This document shows positions 39,348 to 47,562 of a DNA stretch of 57,935 nt, one piece after another. The translations under genes were made by a program, and so were the position numbers. The stretch comes from a virus. The notes beneath the pieces are model-generated. The model saw nothing but the letters and a program-made list of their open reading frames with translations, was not told where the DNA came from and ran no database searches. Location of the stretch: IMG/VR virus record IMGVR_UViG_3300025872_000064, positions 1-57,935 of that record; one strand, 5' to 3'. Position 1 is the stretch's first letter. Each line of letters begins with the position of its first letter.

Positions 39348-40697
39348 TCACGAGGCGGCCGAACGGAGAGCGATCACGGGACCGACCTCCGAAGTCGTGC
39401 CAAGGGTGTGTGCGACCGAATCGAACCGCATCGTTCCCTGGAGCAGAAGCTGGTCGGTGGTCGCGTAGACCTGATCGAACAGCCGCACCGAGAAGTCACG
39501 ACGCCGGGCGTAGATGCAGGCGAGGTTCAGGTTGCCGAAGAGCACCTTCACCTTGCTGGTGTCCGCGCCGAGGGTGCTGTTCATCACATGCACCATCCGC
39601 ACGGGGTAGCCGAGGAAGGACTCGCCAGCCGCCGCACCGATGTTCTCGACGGTGTTGCCACCGGCCGCGTACTTCAGGCGGGCGATGCTCGCCGCGTAGC
39701 CGGCCGGCGACACATACCAGGCCGCTCCCTGACGGGCGTAGAGGGGCAACTTGCCCATCACGGCCAGGAAGTCCTCGATGTCCAGCGTCTCGAACGCCGT
39801 GTTGCCCGTCGCGGCCGACACCACCGAAGCGGTGTGCGTACCGTCGTTGATCTTGTTGATGACGCCGTTGATACCGCCGTAGGTGCTCGTACCGTCACCG
39901 ATCCAGCCGCACTGGTCGATGCGGAAGGCCAGCGAGGTGCTGAACTCCGTAGCGACTGCGTCGGCCAAGGACACCACGCCAGCGGTATCTTCCACCACCT
40001 CGGTGCTCATGCGGCAGCCGACTGCGAGCTTCTTGGCGACGAGCGATACGTTGCCGTAGGTCGGCTCGCTCTCCGTCACGCTGGAGCCTTCGCCAACGAA
40101 GTAGGCAGTCGTGCCGGACAGACGCTTCGGGATCACCATCGTGTCCCGGCTCATCGACACGTTCTCGACGGCGGCCGGGTAGGTGCCGTAGGTTTCGACG
40201 AGACGGATCACGCGAGCGGCGAACTCCTCCGGCACCAGGCTGCCTCCGGCCGAGTTGCTGCCCTCGTTGAGGGCGCGGGCCTCGACGCCGTGCTCACGGC
40301 ACCACCGGATGTCCGACTCGTTCTTGAACACCGTGGCCTTGATCCACCGGCCGCAGCGGTAGGCGCTCTCGACGGCATCGGGGCCGTCGTTGAACGCACG
40401 CAGGGTCGAGTGGTGCGGGTTGATCGCCCGAATCTCGACCTTCTTGGGCTGCTCGGCAGCCACGGGTGCGGCGGGGGCCGCCGGGGCCGCAGCCTCGACG
40501 ACAGCGCGGAGTTCCTGCTCCTTCGCGGCGAGCTTGCCCTCGAACTCCAGGTCGGACTTGACCTTGTCGGCTTCGTCGGAAAGCCGACGGAGTTCCGCGG
40601 TCTGATCCTCCGAACGCTCGGCCACATCGGCCAGTTCGGTCATCCGGGCGGCGATCGCCGCGGCACGGTCCTGAAGACGCTTGAGGTTGCTCGCCAT
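39348..40697 (-). CDS. Major capsid protein, HK97 fold
   Basis: 449 residues. An N-terminal coiled coil (residues 1-70, delta/scaffold domain) is followed by an Ala/Pro linker, then the HK97 capsid fold: GGSLVPEEFAARVIRLVETYG (N-arm and E-loop entry), RIDQCGWIGDGTSTYGGINGV (spine and A domain) and C-terminal FGNLNLACIYARRRDFSVRLFD. The delta domain is probably removed by the prohead protease next door. Transcription probably starts at 40831-40859 with a ~130-base leader containing two hairpins. Confidence 0.95.
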   Translation of the reverse strand: MASNLKRLQDRAAAIAARMTELADVAERSEDQTAELRRLSDEADKVKSDLEFEGKLAAKEQELRAVVEAAAPAAPAAPVAAEQPKKVEIRAINPHHSTLRAFNDGPDAVESAYRCGRWIKATVFKNESDIRWCREHGVEARALNEGSNSAGGSLVPEEFAARVIRLVETYGTYPAAVENVSMSRDTMVIPKRLSGTTAYFVGEGSSVTESEPTYGNVSLVAKKLAVGCRMSTEVVEDTAGVVSLADAVATEFSTSLAFRIDQCGWIGDGTSTYGGINGVINKINDGTHTASVVSAATGNTAFETLDIEDFLAVMGKLPLYARQGAAWYVSPAGYAASIARLKYAAGGNTVENIGAAAGESFLGYPVRMVHVMNSTLGADTSKVKVLFGNLNLACIYARRRDFSVRLFDQVYATTDQLLLQGTMRFDSVAHTLGTTSEVGPVIALRSAAS

Positions 40698-40730
40698 GAT
40701 TGGCCTTGCTCCTTGTGAAGCCGGCCAATC
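40698..40730 (-). promoter_or_regulatory. Leader hairpin displaying the capsid gene ribosome binding site in its loop
   Basis: Minus strand: GATTGGCC (40723-40730) pairs with GGCCAATC (40698-40705). The 17-base loop contains AAGGAG, 11 bases before ATG 40697. An exposed Shine-Dalgarno in a stable hairpin just ahead of the start may favour very high translation or be a protein-binding control site. Confidence 0.55.
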
Positions 40731-40806
40731 GCGAAGGTGCGGCGGCCGGCGGGTGGTTTGCCCGCAAGCGCGCCGCGAAATGAATCCTCAAGTCGCTCGC
40801 ACTGCT

Positions 40807-40828
40807 CCCTGCGAAATCCTTCGCAGGG
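40807..40828 (-). promoter_or_regulatory. 5' leader hairpin of the capsid transcript
   Basis: Minus strand: CCCTGCGAA-GGAT-TTCGCAGGG, a perfect 9-bp stem with a 4-base loop, starting 3 bases after the -10 GATATA. It would sit at or very near the 5' end of the capsid mRNA, where such stems slow decay. The loop contains GGA, the CsrA recognition core. Confidence 0.55.
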
Positions 40829-40830
40829 CG

Positions 40831-40859
40831 TATATCTTGATTTGTAGGGTACTGACTAC
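40831..40859 (-). promoter_or_regulatory. Promoter with GTACCCTAC spacer box before the capsid gene
   Basis: Minus strand: TAGTCA, 16 bases beginning GTACCCTAC, GATATA; box-to--10 distance 7. It overlaps the stop codon region of the prohead protease gene, so capsid mRNA can be made separately from the terminase-portal-protease message. Confidence 0.6.
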
Positions 40860-42271
40860 TTGCCGTGCAAGTGAGTCCGCAGCATCGTTGCCTTGAGCGA
40901 CGCGATCTTCGACCGAAAGTGCTCCGTCGAGTCTGACGCAGCAACGCTCGCAGACCTCTCCGAAGTCATCGACAACTTCGACGCCGGGATGACCCACAAC
41001 TTGCAGATGCCTTCCGGGGCGATGTCGCCTTCGACGGCCTCGCACATTCCACCGCCGTCATACATCAAGCAGTTCGCGCACCTCATGCCGGCGTCGGCAA
41101 AGGGGCTTTCCGCCATGTAGTGGGCGCCATTCGGGCCTTCCTGCGGCCACTGGCCCATCTGCTCCGCGATGGATTCTGTGGCATCGAGAAGCGCAGCGTT
41201 CTTCGGCGTGATGTCGGCGTTCTCTTCTGAGTAGTCTTCCATCGTGAGCGGCTGATCGGGCTCCTCGATGGAGCGGCCTTCGGCCTTGTCGAGCGCGGCC
41301 ACCTTCCTGGCAGACCAGTTCTTCGCCGCGTTTCCGCCCCACAGAAGGTGCGCTACGAACCCCGGAGACTCGCTTCCAGGCGTATCCCATCCGGCCTTGG
41401 CGTCGACCGCGTGCCGCGCGAACCAGGCATTCATCTCACGGACCCAGTCGGGATTCATGTTTTCGCGACGGGCGAGGCGATTCGCCCTGGCGACCGTCTC
41501 CGGCTTCAGGCCGTCGCCGCTCTTGCCTTCCTCGTGCAGCTTCAATCCTCGTCGAGCCGCCGCGGCCATTCCGGCCGTAGGTTTGAGACTGATGGCGGCA
41601 CGCTCCTCATCGCCGGCCGCCACCGCACCATCTTCTGGGGAGGCGTTCTCTTCGGCTTCAGGAGCCTGGACAACAGCCTCAACAGCAGGCTCCGACGCTC
41701 TGTGCTCACTGGCGATCTCCGACGCTGCCTTGGTGTTCTCAGCGAGAGCCATTTCGATGGCTCGCTTGCTGACGTAGGTTTCGGTGGCGAGATAGGCCGG
41801 GGTGTCGACGGGGCCGGCGTCCCCGAGATACGAAAACTTCTTGATCCGGCGGATCATTCGGCCGTTGGCGTCGCGTGTCCACGACTCGTCCGCTGGTTTC
41901 GAGCGGAAGGCGAAGCTTGATCCGCGAACGTCGCCTCTTTCGATCAATTCGACGACGTCCGCAGCCGACCGCGGAGGGTCGATTTCGTACCGCAGGCCGC
42001 GCTCGTCGACCGTCAGCCGCATCGTGCCGCTGGTGGTGCGGCCGATGACGCGCTCGTGGTTGTATTTGCCGAAAACGTCGGGATTCGACCGCATGACGTC
42101 GTCGAACGCACCGCGTTCCACGATCTCGACGAAGCCACCCAAGTCCTGCGACTCGGATTCAAAGACGGCGGCGTAGCCGCGAATGACCGTGCGGCCATTG
42201 TCGTCCTGCTTGACAACCAGCCCCGGCACTTCGCCGATCAGGCGTCGCTCAAGTTCGCACGATCCGTCCAT
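40856..42271 (-). CDS. Prohead protease with unusual Cys-containing C-terminal extension
   Basis: 471 residues, more than twice the usual ~200. Residues 1-175 form the HK97 (S78) protease: IRGYAAVFES, H72 in GKYNHERVIGR, and the serine S118 or S119 in DVRGSSFAF. A charged linker follows, then a helical module (AARRGLKLHEEGKSGDG ... FVAHLLWGGNAAKNWSARK) known fused to other phage head proteins. The C-terminus has four Cys in MRCANCLMYDGGGMC...ICKLW, a metal or Fe-S-type cluster motif. Its start overlaps the portal gene by 34 bases. Confidence 0.9.
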   Translation of the reverse strand: MDGSCELERRLIGEVPGLVVKQDDNGRTVIRGYAAVFESESQDLGGFVEIVERGAFDDVMRSNPDVFGKYNHERVIGRTTSGTMRLTVDERGLRYEIDPPRSAADVVELIERGDVRGSSFAFRSKPADESWTRDANGRMIRRIKKFSYLGDAGPVDTPAYLATETYVSKRAIEMALAENTKAASEIASEHRASEPAVEAVVQAPEAEENASPEDGAVAAGDEERAAISLKPTAGMAAAARRGLKLHEEGKSGDGLKPETVARANRLARRENMNPDWVREMNAWFARHAVDAKAGWDTPGSESPGFVAHLLWGGNAAKNWSARKVAALDKAEGRSIEEPDQPLTMEDYSEENADITPKNAALLDATESIAEQMGQWPQEGPNGAHYMAESPFADAGMRCANCLMYDGGGMCEAVEGDIAPEGICKLWVIPASKLSMTSERSASVAASDSTEHFRSKIASLKATMLRTHLHGK

Positions 42272-43872
42272 GACTTCGTCGCCTCCTCATACGGCCTGCC
42301 GGAGCGGTGACACTCCAGGAGGCGGTTCCTCGTCTCTTCCATCCACGCAAGCGCGAACGCCTCGATGTCGCGGCCAGTGGCCTTTGCGGCGTCCAGCAGT
42401 TCGGTCTTCATCCGCTGCTCGTGGGCCTCGAGCCACGCCTGCAACTTTCCAGGCTTGTTGCGGCGCTCAAGAATCCCGTCGGCCTCGACGGCCGCGAGCC
42501 GCCGGAGCGTCGTGCGGAAGAGCACCTCGGCCGAGGAGCGGGTGCTGGTGGCGGCCTCCGCAGGCGTCGGCCCGTCGTTTCCATCGGTCGGCTGGTCGCC
42601 GTTGTCGACGGAGTTGTCTGCCGGAGCGGCGGCGGTCGGAAGTTCAGCCGGCGCACCCGTCGGATTCTCGGCGGTGAAGGCGTCCAGTAGTTGCATATTC
42701 ACCTGGACGAACCGCTTGTTACCGAGGCCGTCGGGGAGCGGGTTGTAGCCGATCTGGCCGCGGATTTCGTCGACACTAAGACAGCCCATGTTGAACATCT
42801 CTCGCAGGAACTGCGAGCGGGCCTGGTAGTCGCCTGCCATGAGCGCCGACATATCGAACTCGACGAAGTAGTTGGCCGAGTCCGCGATCAGGTCGCGACG
42901 GACGGCAAACTGCCACCGCCGGCAGTGCGGGATGAGCGAGAACGTCGCGAAGTCGATGGCCGACTGCTCGACGGAGTTGTAGCGGACGTTGGACAGGTCG
43001 CCGAGTAGATGCAACGGCACCCGATAGCCGCGCGAGATTTCTTCCACGGCGTAGCGGCGCGTGGCGATAAGCTCCGCGTGCTGGTTGTTGACAGGGTCGT
43101 TCTTCTTGTGGAAGCCGAATGGCATGACCACGGTGGAGAACGCTTTGGTCGGGCCGCGGTGGGCGTCGTCCCACTGGCTCTTGAAGTTCCGCAGCGCGTC
43201 AGGCTTGAACGGCTGATCGGTTTCGATGTACGTCCCCGTCTGGGCGCCGTTGCCAAAGAACGCCGACGAGTGGAGTTCCGTCGCCCTGGCGAGGGCGATG
43301 GCGTCCTTGGCGAGCGAGATCGGGATGTAGCCGGTGACGCCGTCGCTCGAGAGCCAGCGGAGGTGGAAAATCTGATCCTGCCGGTACTTCTTCGGCTCGG
43401 CCTGCATCGGCTCGGTGTATTGGTACTGGAGCCGGCCGTTCTCGAGACGGACGATCGTCATCCGGCTGGCGTGCAGGGGGATCAGTTGGTCGACGGCACC
43501 GCGGCGGCCGGGCTTGATGAGGGAGTAGGCGTTGCCCCAGAGGAGCAACTGGCTCATCATCCACTCCCGCCACTCGAAACTCGTCATCCAGTCATTCGGC
43601 TGGTAGGCGAGGACTTCCTGGAGCGGCTGGTCTTCGGCGATTTCCTTACCTCCACCCGGCAGGCGCCGGTAGAGGTTGAATGGCATCGAGGCGATGCTTT
43701 CCGATAGCACTCTTACGCAGCAAAGTACAGCGCTGCACTTCAGGCTGCTCTCGGGGCTGATGGTGACGCCGGCCGTCGTCTTGTTGTTCTCGACGATTTC
43801 CTCGAAGACGCGAGAGAGGCTGGATCGCATCTCTAGGAGATCAGCAACATTTTCGTCGTCGAAGTCCGGCAT
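42238..43872 (-). CDS. Portal protein, HK97 family
   Basis: 544 residues. VLCCVRVLSESIASMPFNLYRR, LLLWGNAYSLIKPGRRG, HLRWLSSDGVTGYIPISLAKDAI and VPLHLLGDLSNVRYNSVEQS are the typical portal segments. The C-terminal 130 residues (from QLLDAF) are an Ala-rich linker plus helical tail found in some portals. It forms the dodecameric packaging ring. Confidence 0.95.
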   Translation of the reverse strand: MPDFDDENVADLLEMRSSLSRVFEEIVENNKTTAGVTISPESSLKCSAVLCCVRVLSESIASMPFNLYRRLPGGGKEIAEDQPLQEVLAYQPNDWMTSFEWREWMMSQLLLWGNAYSLIKPGRRGAVDQLIPLHASRMTIVRLENGRLQYQYTEPMQAEPKKYRQDQIFHLRWLSSDGVTGYIPISLAKDAIALARATELHSSAFFGNGAQTGTYIETDQPFKPDALRNFKSQWDDAHRGPTKAFSTVVMPFGFHKKNDPVNNQHAELIATRRYAVEEISRGYRVPLHLLGDLSNVRYNSVEQSAIDFATFSLIPHCRRWQFAVRRDLIADSANYFVEFDMSALMAGDYQARSQFLREMFNMGCLSVDEIRGQIGYNPLPDGLGNKRFVQVNMQLLDAFTAENPTGAPAELPTAAAPADNSVDNGDQPTDGNDGPTPAEAATSTRSSAEVLFRTTLRRLAAVEADGILERRNKPGKLQAWLEAHEQRMKTELLDAAKATGRDIEAFALAWMEETRNRLLECHRSGRPYEEATKSWTDRANLSDA

Positions 43873-43875
43873 CGC

Positions 43876-45405
43876 TTAGAACACCACCAGTTTCGGGTCT
43901 TCTTCGGGGCCGTGCGTCGCGCTGCTGGCGAGGCCCAAGGCCATGATCAAGGCCACGGCGGCGTCGATCCTTGCTGTCGCGTGAGAGTGTTGTTTTGTAG
44001 GCTTGACGTTCCCGGCGTCATCGACGCGGCACTGCATATTGCTCAAGTGGAGGGCGATCGCCTTGTTGTCGCCGAGTCGGAGCCGGCCTCCCAATGCCAG
44101 CGCCTCAAGCAACTTCGTCGGCGCCGAGAGGCTGGCGTAGCCCTGTCCGTAGGGCTTGACGTCAATCCCTTCAGCCACCAACTGGGTCGTGATATGCGTG
44201 GCATTCCAGCGATCAATAGCCACGGCGCGGACTGCGTTCTTCTCGCAAAACGAGAGGACGTAGTTCCGAACCGCGTCAAAATCAACAAGATCGCCTTCCG
44301 TAAGTGTAACGAATCCGTCCTTGGCCCATTGCCGATACGGCGCTTCCGGCTTGTCGGCGTTCTCCTCTGGGATGAAGAGATGCGCGTGAACGTCGAACGA
44401 TCCGTCATCGTCAGCCCAGACGGCGACGAACGCCGTGGTGTCGGTGTTGCTCGACAAGTCGAGGCCGCAGTAAGCGATGCGGTCGCCGATGGGCCTTGTC
44501 GGCACGAGGCACTTGTCGATTGTGCCGGTGCGGAAGTAGCGGTTTGCCCCGTTTGACACCCACTGGTTTAGGTACAGCGTCCTGAACTTGATCTCCTGGA
44601 CGACGCTCTCGCGGGCGAGCGACGCCTCGCGTTCCATGAACTCCTTCCGCACGGTCGTTCCATAGTTCGGCATGGCGGTGCGCCAGGTGGCCTCGTCGAA
44701 CGGGTCGGCATCGTCGGGGGCCGCGAAGATGCACGGCAGAAACGTCGGATCGTCGATCAGGCCGTCCTTGACCTTCAGCGCCCGCTGCCACTCGTCATAG
44801 CAGGGGCCGACGCGATCCATGCCGGCCGTCGTCACATAGATGACGAGCGGCTCGGCTCGCGCACCCATACCCGATTCCAGCACATCGACCAAATCCCGGC
44901 TGGTCTGGACATGGTATTCGTCCACCACCACCAGGCTCGGGTTGTAGCCGTGCTTGCCCTTGTGCTCGGAGGAAAGGAATTGAATCGTGCTCTGCTTGTG
45001 CGGTATGACGATGGAGTTCTTATAGATTTTGCACCGCTTCAGCAGGCCGGGGCAGGATTCGATGTACCTCGAGCACGCCGTGAACAGGAGGCTCGCCTGC
45101 TTCCGATCCCCGGCGGCGATGAGAATCTGGCCGCCGGCCTCGCCGAAGAACCCCTCGTAGGCGCCGATCACGGCGCACATCGCCGTCTTGCCCATCTTCC
45201 GAGGCAGGGCCAGCAGGCTCCGCTGATACTGTCGCCGGCCGTCCGGCCGCTTGGTATTGAAGAGGCTGTCGAGGTACTCGTCCTGCCAGGGTGCCGGGAT
45301 GAACGGCTGGCCGGTGAACGGGGACTCCGTATGCTTCAGCAGCCGCGCGAACTCGCGGATGTCAACCCGTCGCTGCGTCGTCAAAGAGGGCGTCCACGGG
45401 GTCAT
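43876..45405 (-). CDS. terL: Terminase large subunit
   Basis: 509 residues. Walker A LPRKMGKTA is at 67-75, Walker B LVVVDE at 158-163 and the coupling motif in YVTTAG. The nuclease domain has GLDLSS with D316 and a late DAAVALI acidic motif near 485. It belongs to the HK97/P27-type family, packages DNA through the portal and cuts the concatemer. Its start overlaps the TerS gene by 44 bases. Confidence 0.95.
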   Translation of the reverse strand: MTPWTPSLTTQRRVDIREFARLLKHTESPFTGQPFIPAPWQDEYLDSLFNTKRPDGRRQYQRSLLALPRKMGKTAMCAVIGAYEGFFGEAGGQILIAAGDRKQASLLFTACSRYIESCPGLLKRCKIYKNSIVIPHKQSTIQFLSSEHKGKHGYNPSLVVVDEYHVQTSRDLVDVLESGMGARAEPLVIYVTTAGMDRVGPCYDEWQRALKVKDGLIDDPTFLPCIFAAPDDADPFDEATWRTAMPNYGTTVRKEFMEREASLARESVVQEIKFRTLYLNQWVSNGANRYFRTGTIDKCLVPTRPIGDRIAYCGLDLSSNTDTTAFVAVWADDDGSFDVHAHLFIPEENADKPEAPYRQWAKDGFVTLTEGDLVDFDAVRNYVLSFCEKNAVRAVAIDRWNATHITTQLVAEGIDVKPYGQGYASLSAPTKLLEALALGGRLRLGDNKAIALHLSNMQCRVDDAGNVKPTKQHSHATARIDAAVALIMALGLASSATHGPEEDPKLVVF

Positions 45406-45850
45406 TGACCACCTTCACCGCACCGTACCCGAGTCGGGTGCGGTCGGCTGGGGTGAGGCCCAGGACGGTTTCCAGTTGCCGTAGCTGCTCGTGGCAATGG
45501 TTGCTCTGGGCCTGCCACTTCGTCGGCCGGCAGAACCGCAGGGAGCCGTCGGGGGCGAGAACTTCTCGCCAGCACTCGCCGGTCTTGGCGAGTTGCTGTT
45601 CGGCCTCTTGCCACTTATCCCAGACGATCGCGTATCGCGTGATCACCTGGGTGTCAGAGTTACATAACGTCCCCATCTGCTGTGTAAACTCGCAGACGAG
45701 ACGAAACATTGCCTTCGCCGAGGGCCGCAGCCACTCCGGCGGCTCGGGCAGGGCGGTAGCCGGCGTGCCGAGTTCCTCGCGGTACTTGGCATCTTTCGAC
45801 CCTCTCATCGAGAGGATGTGCTTCGGCGTTGGTGCTGGGCCTCTGACCAT
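45362..45850 (-). CDS. terS: Terminase small subunit, P27 family
   Basis: 162 residues from ATG 45850. RGPAPTPKHILSMRGSKDAKYRE and EPPEWLRPSAKAMFRLVC, then SDTQVITRYAIVWDKWQEAEQQL match the P27 family at its usual length. It recognises the packaging start. No clear ribosome binding site precedes it; GAGCCTAC followed 7 bases later by the start region resembles the promoter box, so the message may be leaderless. Confidence 0.9.
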   Translation of the reverse strand: MVRGPAPTPKHILSMRGSKDAKYREELGTPATALPEPPEWLRPSAKAMFRLVCEFTQQMGTLCNSDTQVITRYAIVWDKWQEAEQQLAKTGECWREVLAPDGSLRFCRPTKWQAQSNHCHEQLRQLETVLGLTPADRTRLGYGAVKVVNDPVDALFDDAATG

Positions 45851-45904
45851 GACACCAGCGTAGGCTCTCGAGCGCCGCTGCCGCAAAGGAGTCCAGAAAA
45901 CGTC

Positions 45905-45933
45905 GAAAATCGCGGCGAATAGCCGTGATTTTC
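45905..45933. terminator. Symmetric hairpin, possible bidirectional terminator or packaging signal
   Basis: GAAAATCGCGGC (45905-45916) pairs with GCCGTGATTTTC (45922-45933), 12 base pairs with one G-T, loop GAATA. A/T runs on both outer sides would serve as U tracts in either direction. It lies upstream of terS, so a terminator needs transcription entering the region; a terminase-binding structure is an alternative. Confidence 0.4.
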
Positions 45934-46217
45934 CAGTTTCGCGAAAGGCGAAAATTGCCGGGGAGCAAATAGGTCATACCTCCGCGAATCCGCGTGGCTG
46001 GGGACAAGCGGTCTGCCGCCCGATCGCCCCCGACGGCGTATCCCCCACCCGTAGGGGGTGTTGTATTTTCCCCACGATTCCCGCGGCAGATGATGCGCCG
46101 CCGCGCGGCGCGCCTTGATTCGTAGACTTCCGGCGCCGTTGTCGCATCTGCTAAGTGTCCGGCCCGAAAATAATTTGAGCCGGCGCGCAAGGCTTGCCGA
46201 TTGGCAGCGTATGCTAG

Positions 46218-46247
46218 TTGACAGCCGGACATCCGGCAGGGTACATT
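46218..46247 (+). promoter_or_regulatory. Strong sigma-70-type promoter with internal operator palindrome
   Basis: TTGACA (46218-46223), 18 bases, TACATT (46242-46247). The spacer contains the perfect inverted repeat GCCGGA-CA-TCCGGC (46224-46237), well placed for a repressor. It should drive the plus-strand small-gene cluster. Confidence 0.7.
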
Positions 46248-46302
46248 GAATCAAGCCGCGGCGGAAACCGCGGCCGATACCTTGAAACGGAGAATTGAGA
46301 AT

Positions 46303-46542
46303 ATGAAACGGGCAACCTACAACGGTATGCGGGAGGAACTAGCGCATATCATCGGCGACGTTCGCATACTGTCGGGCGAGATTGTCGGGCCGTCTGATGC
46401 GACATGGCAGGACGTCGCGGGTACGCTTGCTGTCAACTTGCGTTGCCTTGCTGCCATGCTGGAAGAATGGCGCAAGGGTAACGCTGAACCGTTCTGTAGT
46501 TTTCCCGGATTGGACGACGTTGGAGTTGATGCCCGAGGCTAA
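46303..46542 (+). CDS. Cluster gene a, hypothetical (79 aa)
   Basis: 79 residues from ATG 46303; GAAACGGAG lies upstream. Mostly helical (MREELAHIIGDVRILSGEI, AVNLRCLAAMLEEWRKG). No family. First gene of the plus-strand cluster. The hairpin GCCGCGG-CGGAAA-CCGCGGC (46255-46274) stands in its leader, a simpler relative of the elements before later genes. Confidence 0.65.
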   Translation: MKRATYNGMREELAHIIGDVRILSGEIVGPSDATWQDVAGTLAVNLRCLAAMLEEWRKGNAEPFCSFPGLDDVGVDARG

Positions 46543-46560
46543 CTTGCAAGCCGAGACTAT

Positions 46561-46585
46561 CCGCCGCGGCGCGTTGCCGCGGCGG
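46561..46585 (+). repeat. Intergenic hairpin before cluster gene b
   Basis: CCGCCGCGGC (46561-46570), loop GCGTT, GCCGCGGCGG (46576-46585): a perfect 10-bp stem followed by GAAACCTGAAACGGAG and the next start. Same plan (GC hairpin, GAAAC motif, ribosome binding site) as the larger elements downstream. Confidence 0.65.
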
Positions 46586-46620
46586 GGGACGATTGAAACC
46601 TGAAACGGAGAGTTTTTACC

Positions 46621-47007
46621 GTGGAAACCTATAGCCCCTTCATAATTTCCGCCCGTCTTTTGCCAGCCGTTGACGTCGCCGGCGCGACGGTATCGGTTGA
46701 CCCGACAAGCAACCGCGACCACTACGGGAAGCCGGAGTGGCGCTACTTTATCGACCTACCCGACGGAACCGAGCACACTGGCGGAGAGCTTTACGGGTGG
46801 GGGGACGCGGGGGAAATGCTGGAAACGCTTTTGGCGTTTCTCGGCGCTTGCGGGGAAAGCGTTAACTACCGCGACAGGACAGGCCGCGGCGGGGAAAACG
46901 CCGACATTTTTCCGCCCGAGGTTGCGGCATGGTGCGCCGCTAATTCAGACGCGCTTTCGGTTGCGTCTTTTGAGTGTGAGGAAGCAAACCGCGCGCGGCG
47001 GGAATAG
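46621..47007 (+). CDS. Cluster gene b, hypothetical acidic protein (128 aa)
   Basis: 128 residues starting with GTG; GAAACGGAG lies 13 bases upstream. The protein is acidic with RYFIDLPDGTEHTGGELYGWG and CAANSDALSVASFECEE segments. No family recognised. GTGGAAACC forms its first three codons, so the recurrent GTGGAAAC motif here lies inside the gene start. Confidence 0.6.
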   Translation: METYSPFIISARLLPAVDVAGATVSVDPTSNRDHYGKPEWRYFIDLPDGTEHTGGELYGWGDAGEMLETLLAFLGACGESVNYRDRTGRGGENADIFPPEVAAWCAANSDALSVASFECEEANRARRE

Positions 47008-47010
47008 TCC

Positions 47011-47079
47011 GGCCGCCACCGCAACCCCACGGCGCCCGCGGCCGTGGGGCGACGGTGGCGGCCCGATGGCCGGGCCGCC
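47011..47079 (+). repeat. Structured intergenic element 1 (two overlapping hairpins)
   Basis: Hairpin 1: GGCCGCCACCG (47011-47021) with CGGTGGCGGCC (47053-47063), internal loop CAA/CGA, inner stem CCCCACGGC/GCCGTGGGG, loop GCCCGCG. Hairpin 2: GGCGGCCCG (47057-47065) with CGGGCCGCC (47071-47079). The 3' arm of hairpin 1 overlaps the 5' arm of hairpin 2, so they exclude each other. Followed by CGTGGAAACC and the start of gene c. Confidence 0.8.
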
Positions 47080-47114
47080 CGAACGTGGAAACCTTGAAAC
47101 GGAGACGGGAAACA

Positions 47115-47462
47115 ATGCTGCCAACCCCGAAAACAATCGCGGCCCGTATCGGCTGCCCGATGGAAACCGCCCGCGCTATCCGCCGGGCGATTGAAGCGCA
47201 CGAGCGCAGCGGCGCCCCGTTCGCGGCCGGAACCCTAGACGCTATCTCGGAAATACTGGGGCCGGGGGCATACGGGGCAGAGCTTATCCGCCCCGGCGAC
47301 GGGCCGCGGTCCCATTCGATTGAATACGTCAACCGTGGGGACACTTATGACCCCACGATTCTATATCTCGACGGCGTTTCCCACGGCGGCCGGGCGACGG
47401 GCCGCGGGCGGTGGGCAGTGGGAACGTGGGGAGACATAGTGGAACGGGGGCGCTACGAATAA
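47115..47462 (+). CDS. Cluster gene c, hypothetical with helix-turn-helix-like N-terminus (115 aa)
   Basis: 115 residues from ATG 47115; GGAGACGGGAAACA precedes it. The first 45 residues (TIAARIGCPMETARAIRRAIEAHER) look like a helix-turn-helix, and the rest is a small Gly-rich domain (GAELIRPGDGPRSHSIEYV). A DNA-binding role is possible but unproven. Confidence 0.6.
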   Translation: MLPTPKTIAARIGCPMETARAIRRAIEAHERSGAPFAAGTLDAISEILGPGAYGAELIRPGDGPRSHSIEYVNRGDTYDPTILYLDGVSHGGRATGRGRWAVGTWGDIVERGRYE

Positions 47463-47473
47463 ACCGCCCGGCT

Positions 47474-47529
47474 CCCCCGCAACCGGCGCCGCCCGCGGGC
47501 GCCGGCGACGGGGGCGCCGCGCGGCGCCC
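47474..47529 (+). repeat. Structured intergenic element 2
   Basis: Hairpin 1: CCCCCG (47474-47479) with CGGGGG (47509-47514), internal loop CAA/CGA, inner stem CCGGCGCC/GGCGCCGG, loop GCCCGCG identical to element 1 although the stems differ in sequence. Hairpin 2: perfect palindrome GGGCGCCGCGCGGCGCCC (47512-47529) overlapping the 3' arm of hairpin 1. Then CGTGGAAACGTGGAAACGGAG and gene d. Confidence 0.8.
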
Positions 47530-47562
47530 GGAACGTGGAAACGTGGAAACGGAGTCTAGATC

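Larger units (their letters stand above)
45851..46302. other. Large non-coding region between terS and the plus-strand cluster
   Basis: 452 bases without a credible gene. It holds a 12-bp hairpin (45905-45933), a smaller TTTCGC/GCGAAA hairpin beyond it, a CCCCCACCCGTAGGGGG hairpin with a following T-rich stretch (46042-46058), and the promoter at 46218-46247. It is divergent: terS leaves to the left, the small-gene cluster to the right. A packaging site or origin could be here, but I see no repeats that prove it. Confidence 0.6.

Noticed and set aside
39240-40718. A 492-codon open frame on the plus strand opposite the capsid gene
   Set aside because: It is the antisense shadow of the HK97 capsid gene, caused by high GC and codon bias; the sequence is Arg/His-rich with no domain and no ribosome binding site.
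46042-46058. CCCCC...GGGGG hairpin followed by T-rich sequence as a plus-strand terminator
   Set aside because: No plus-strand gene lies upstream for it to terminate, so it is mentioned only within the non-coding region.
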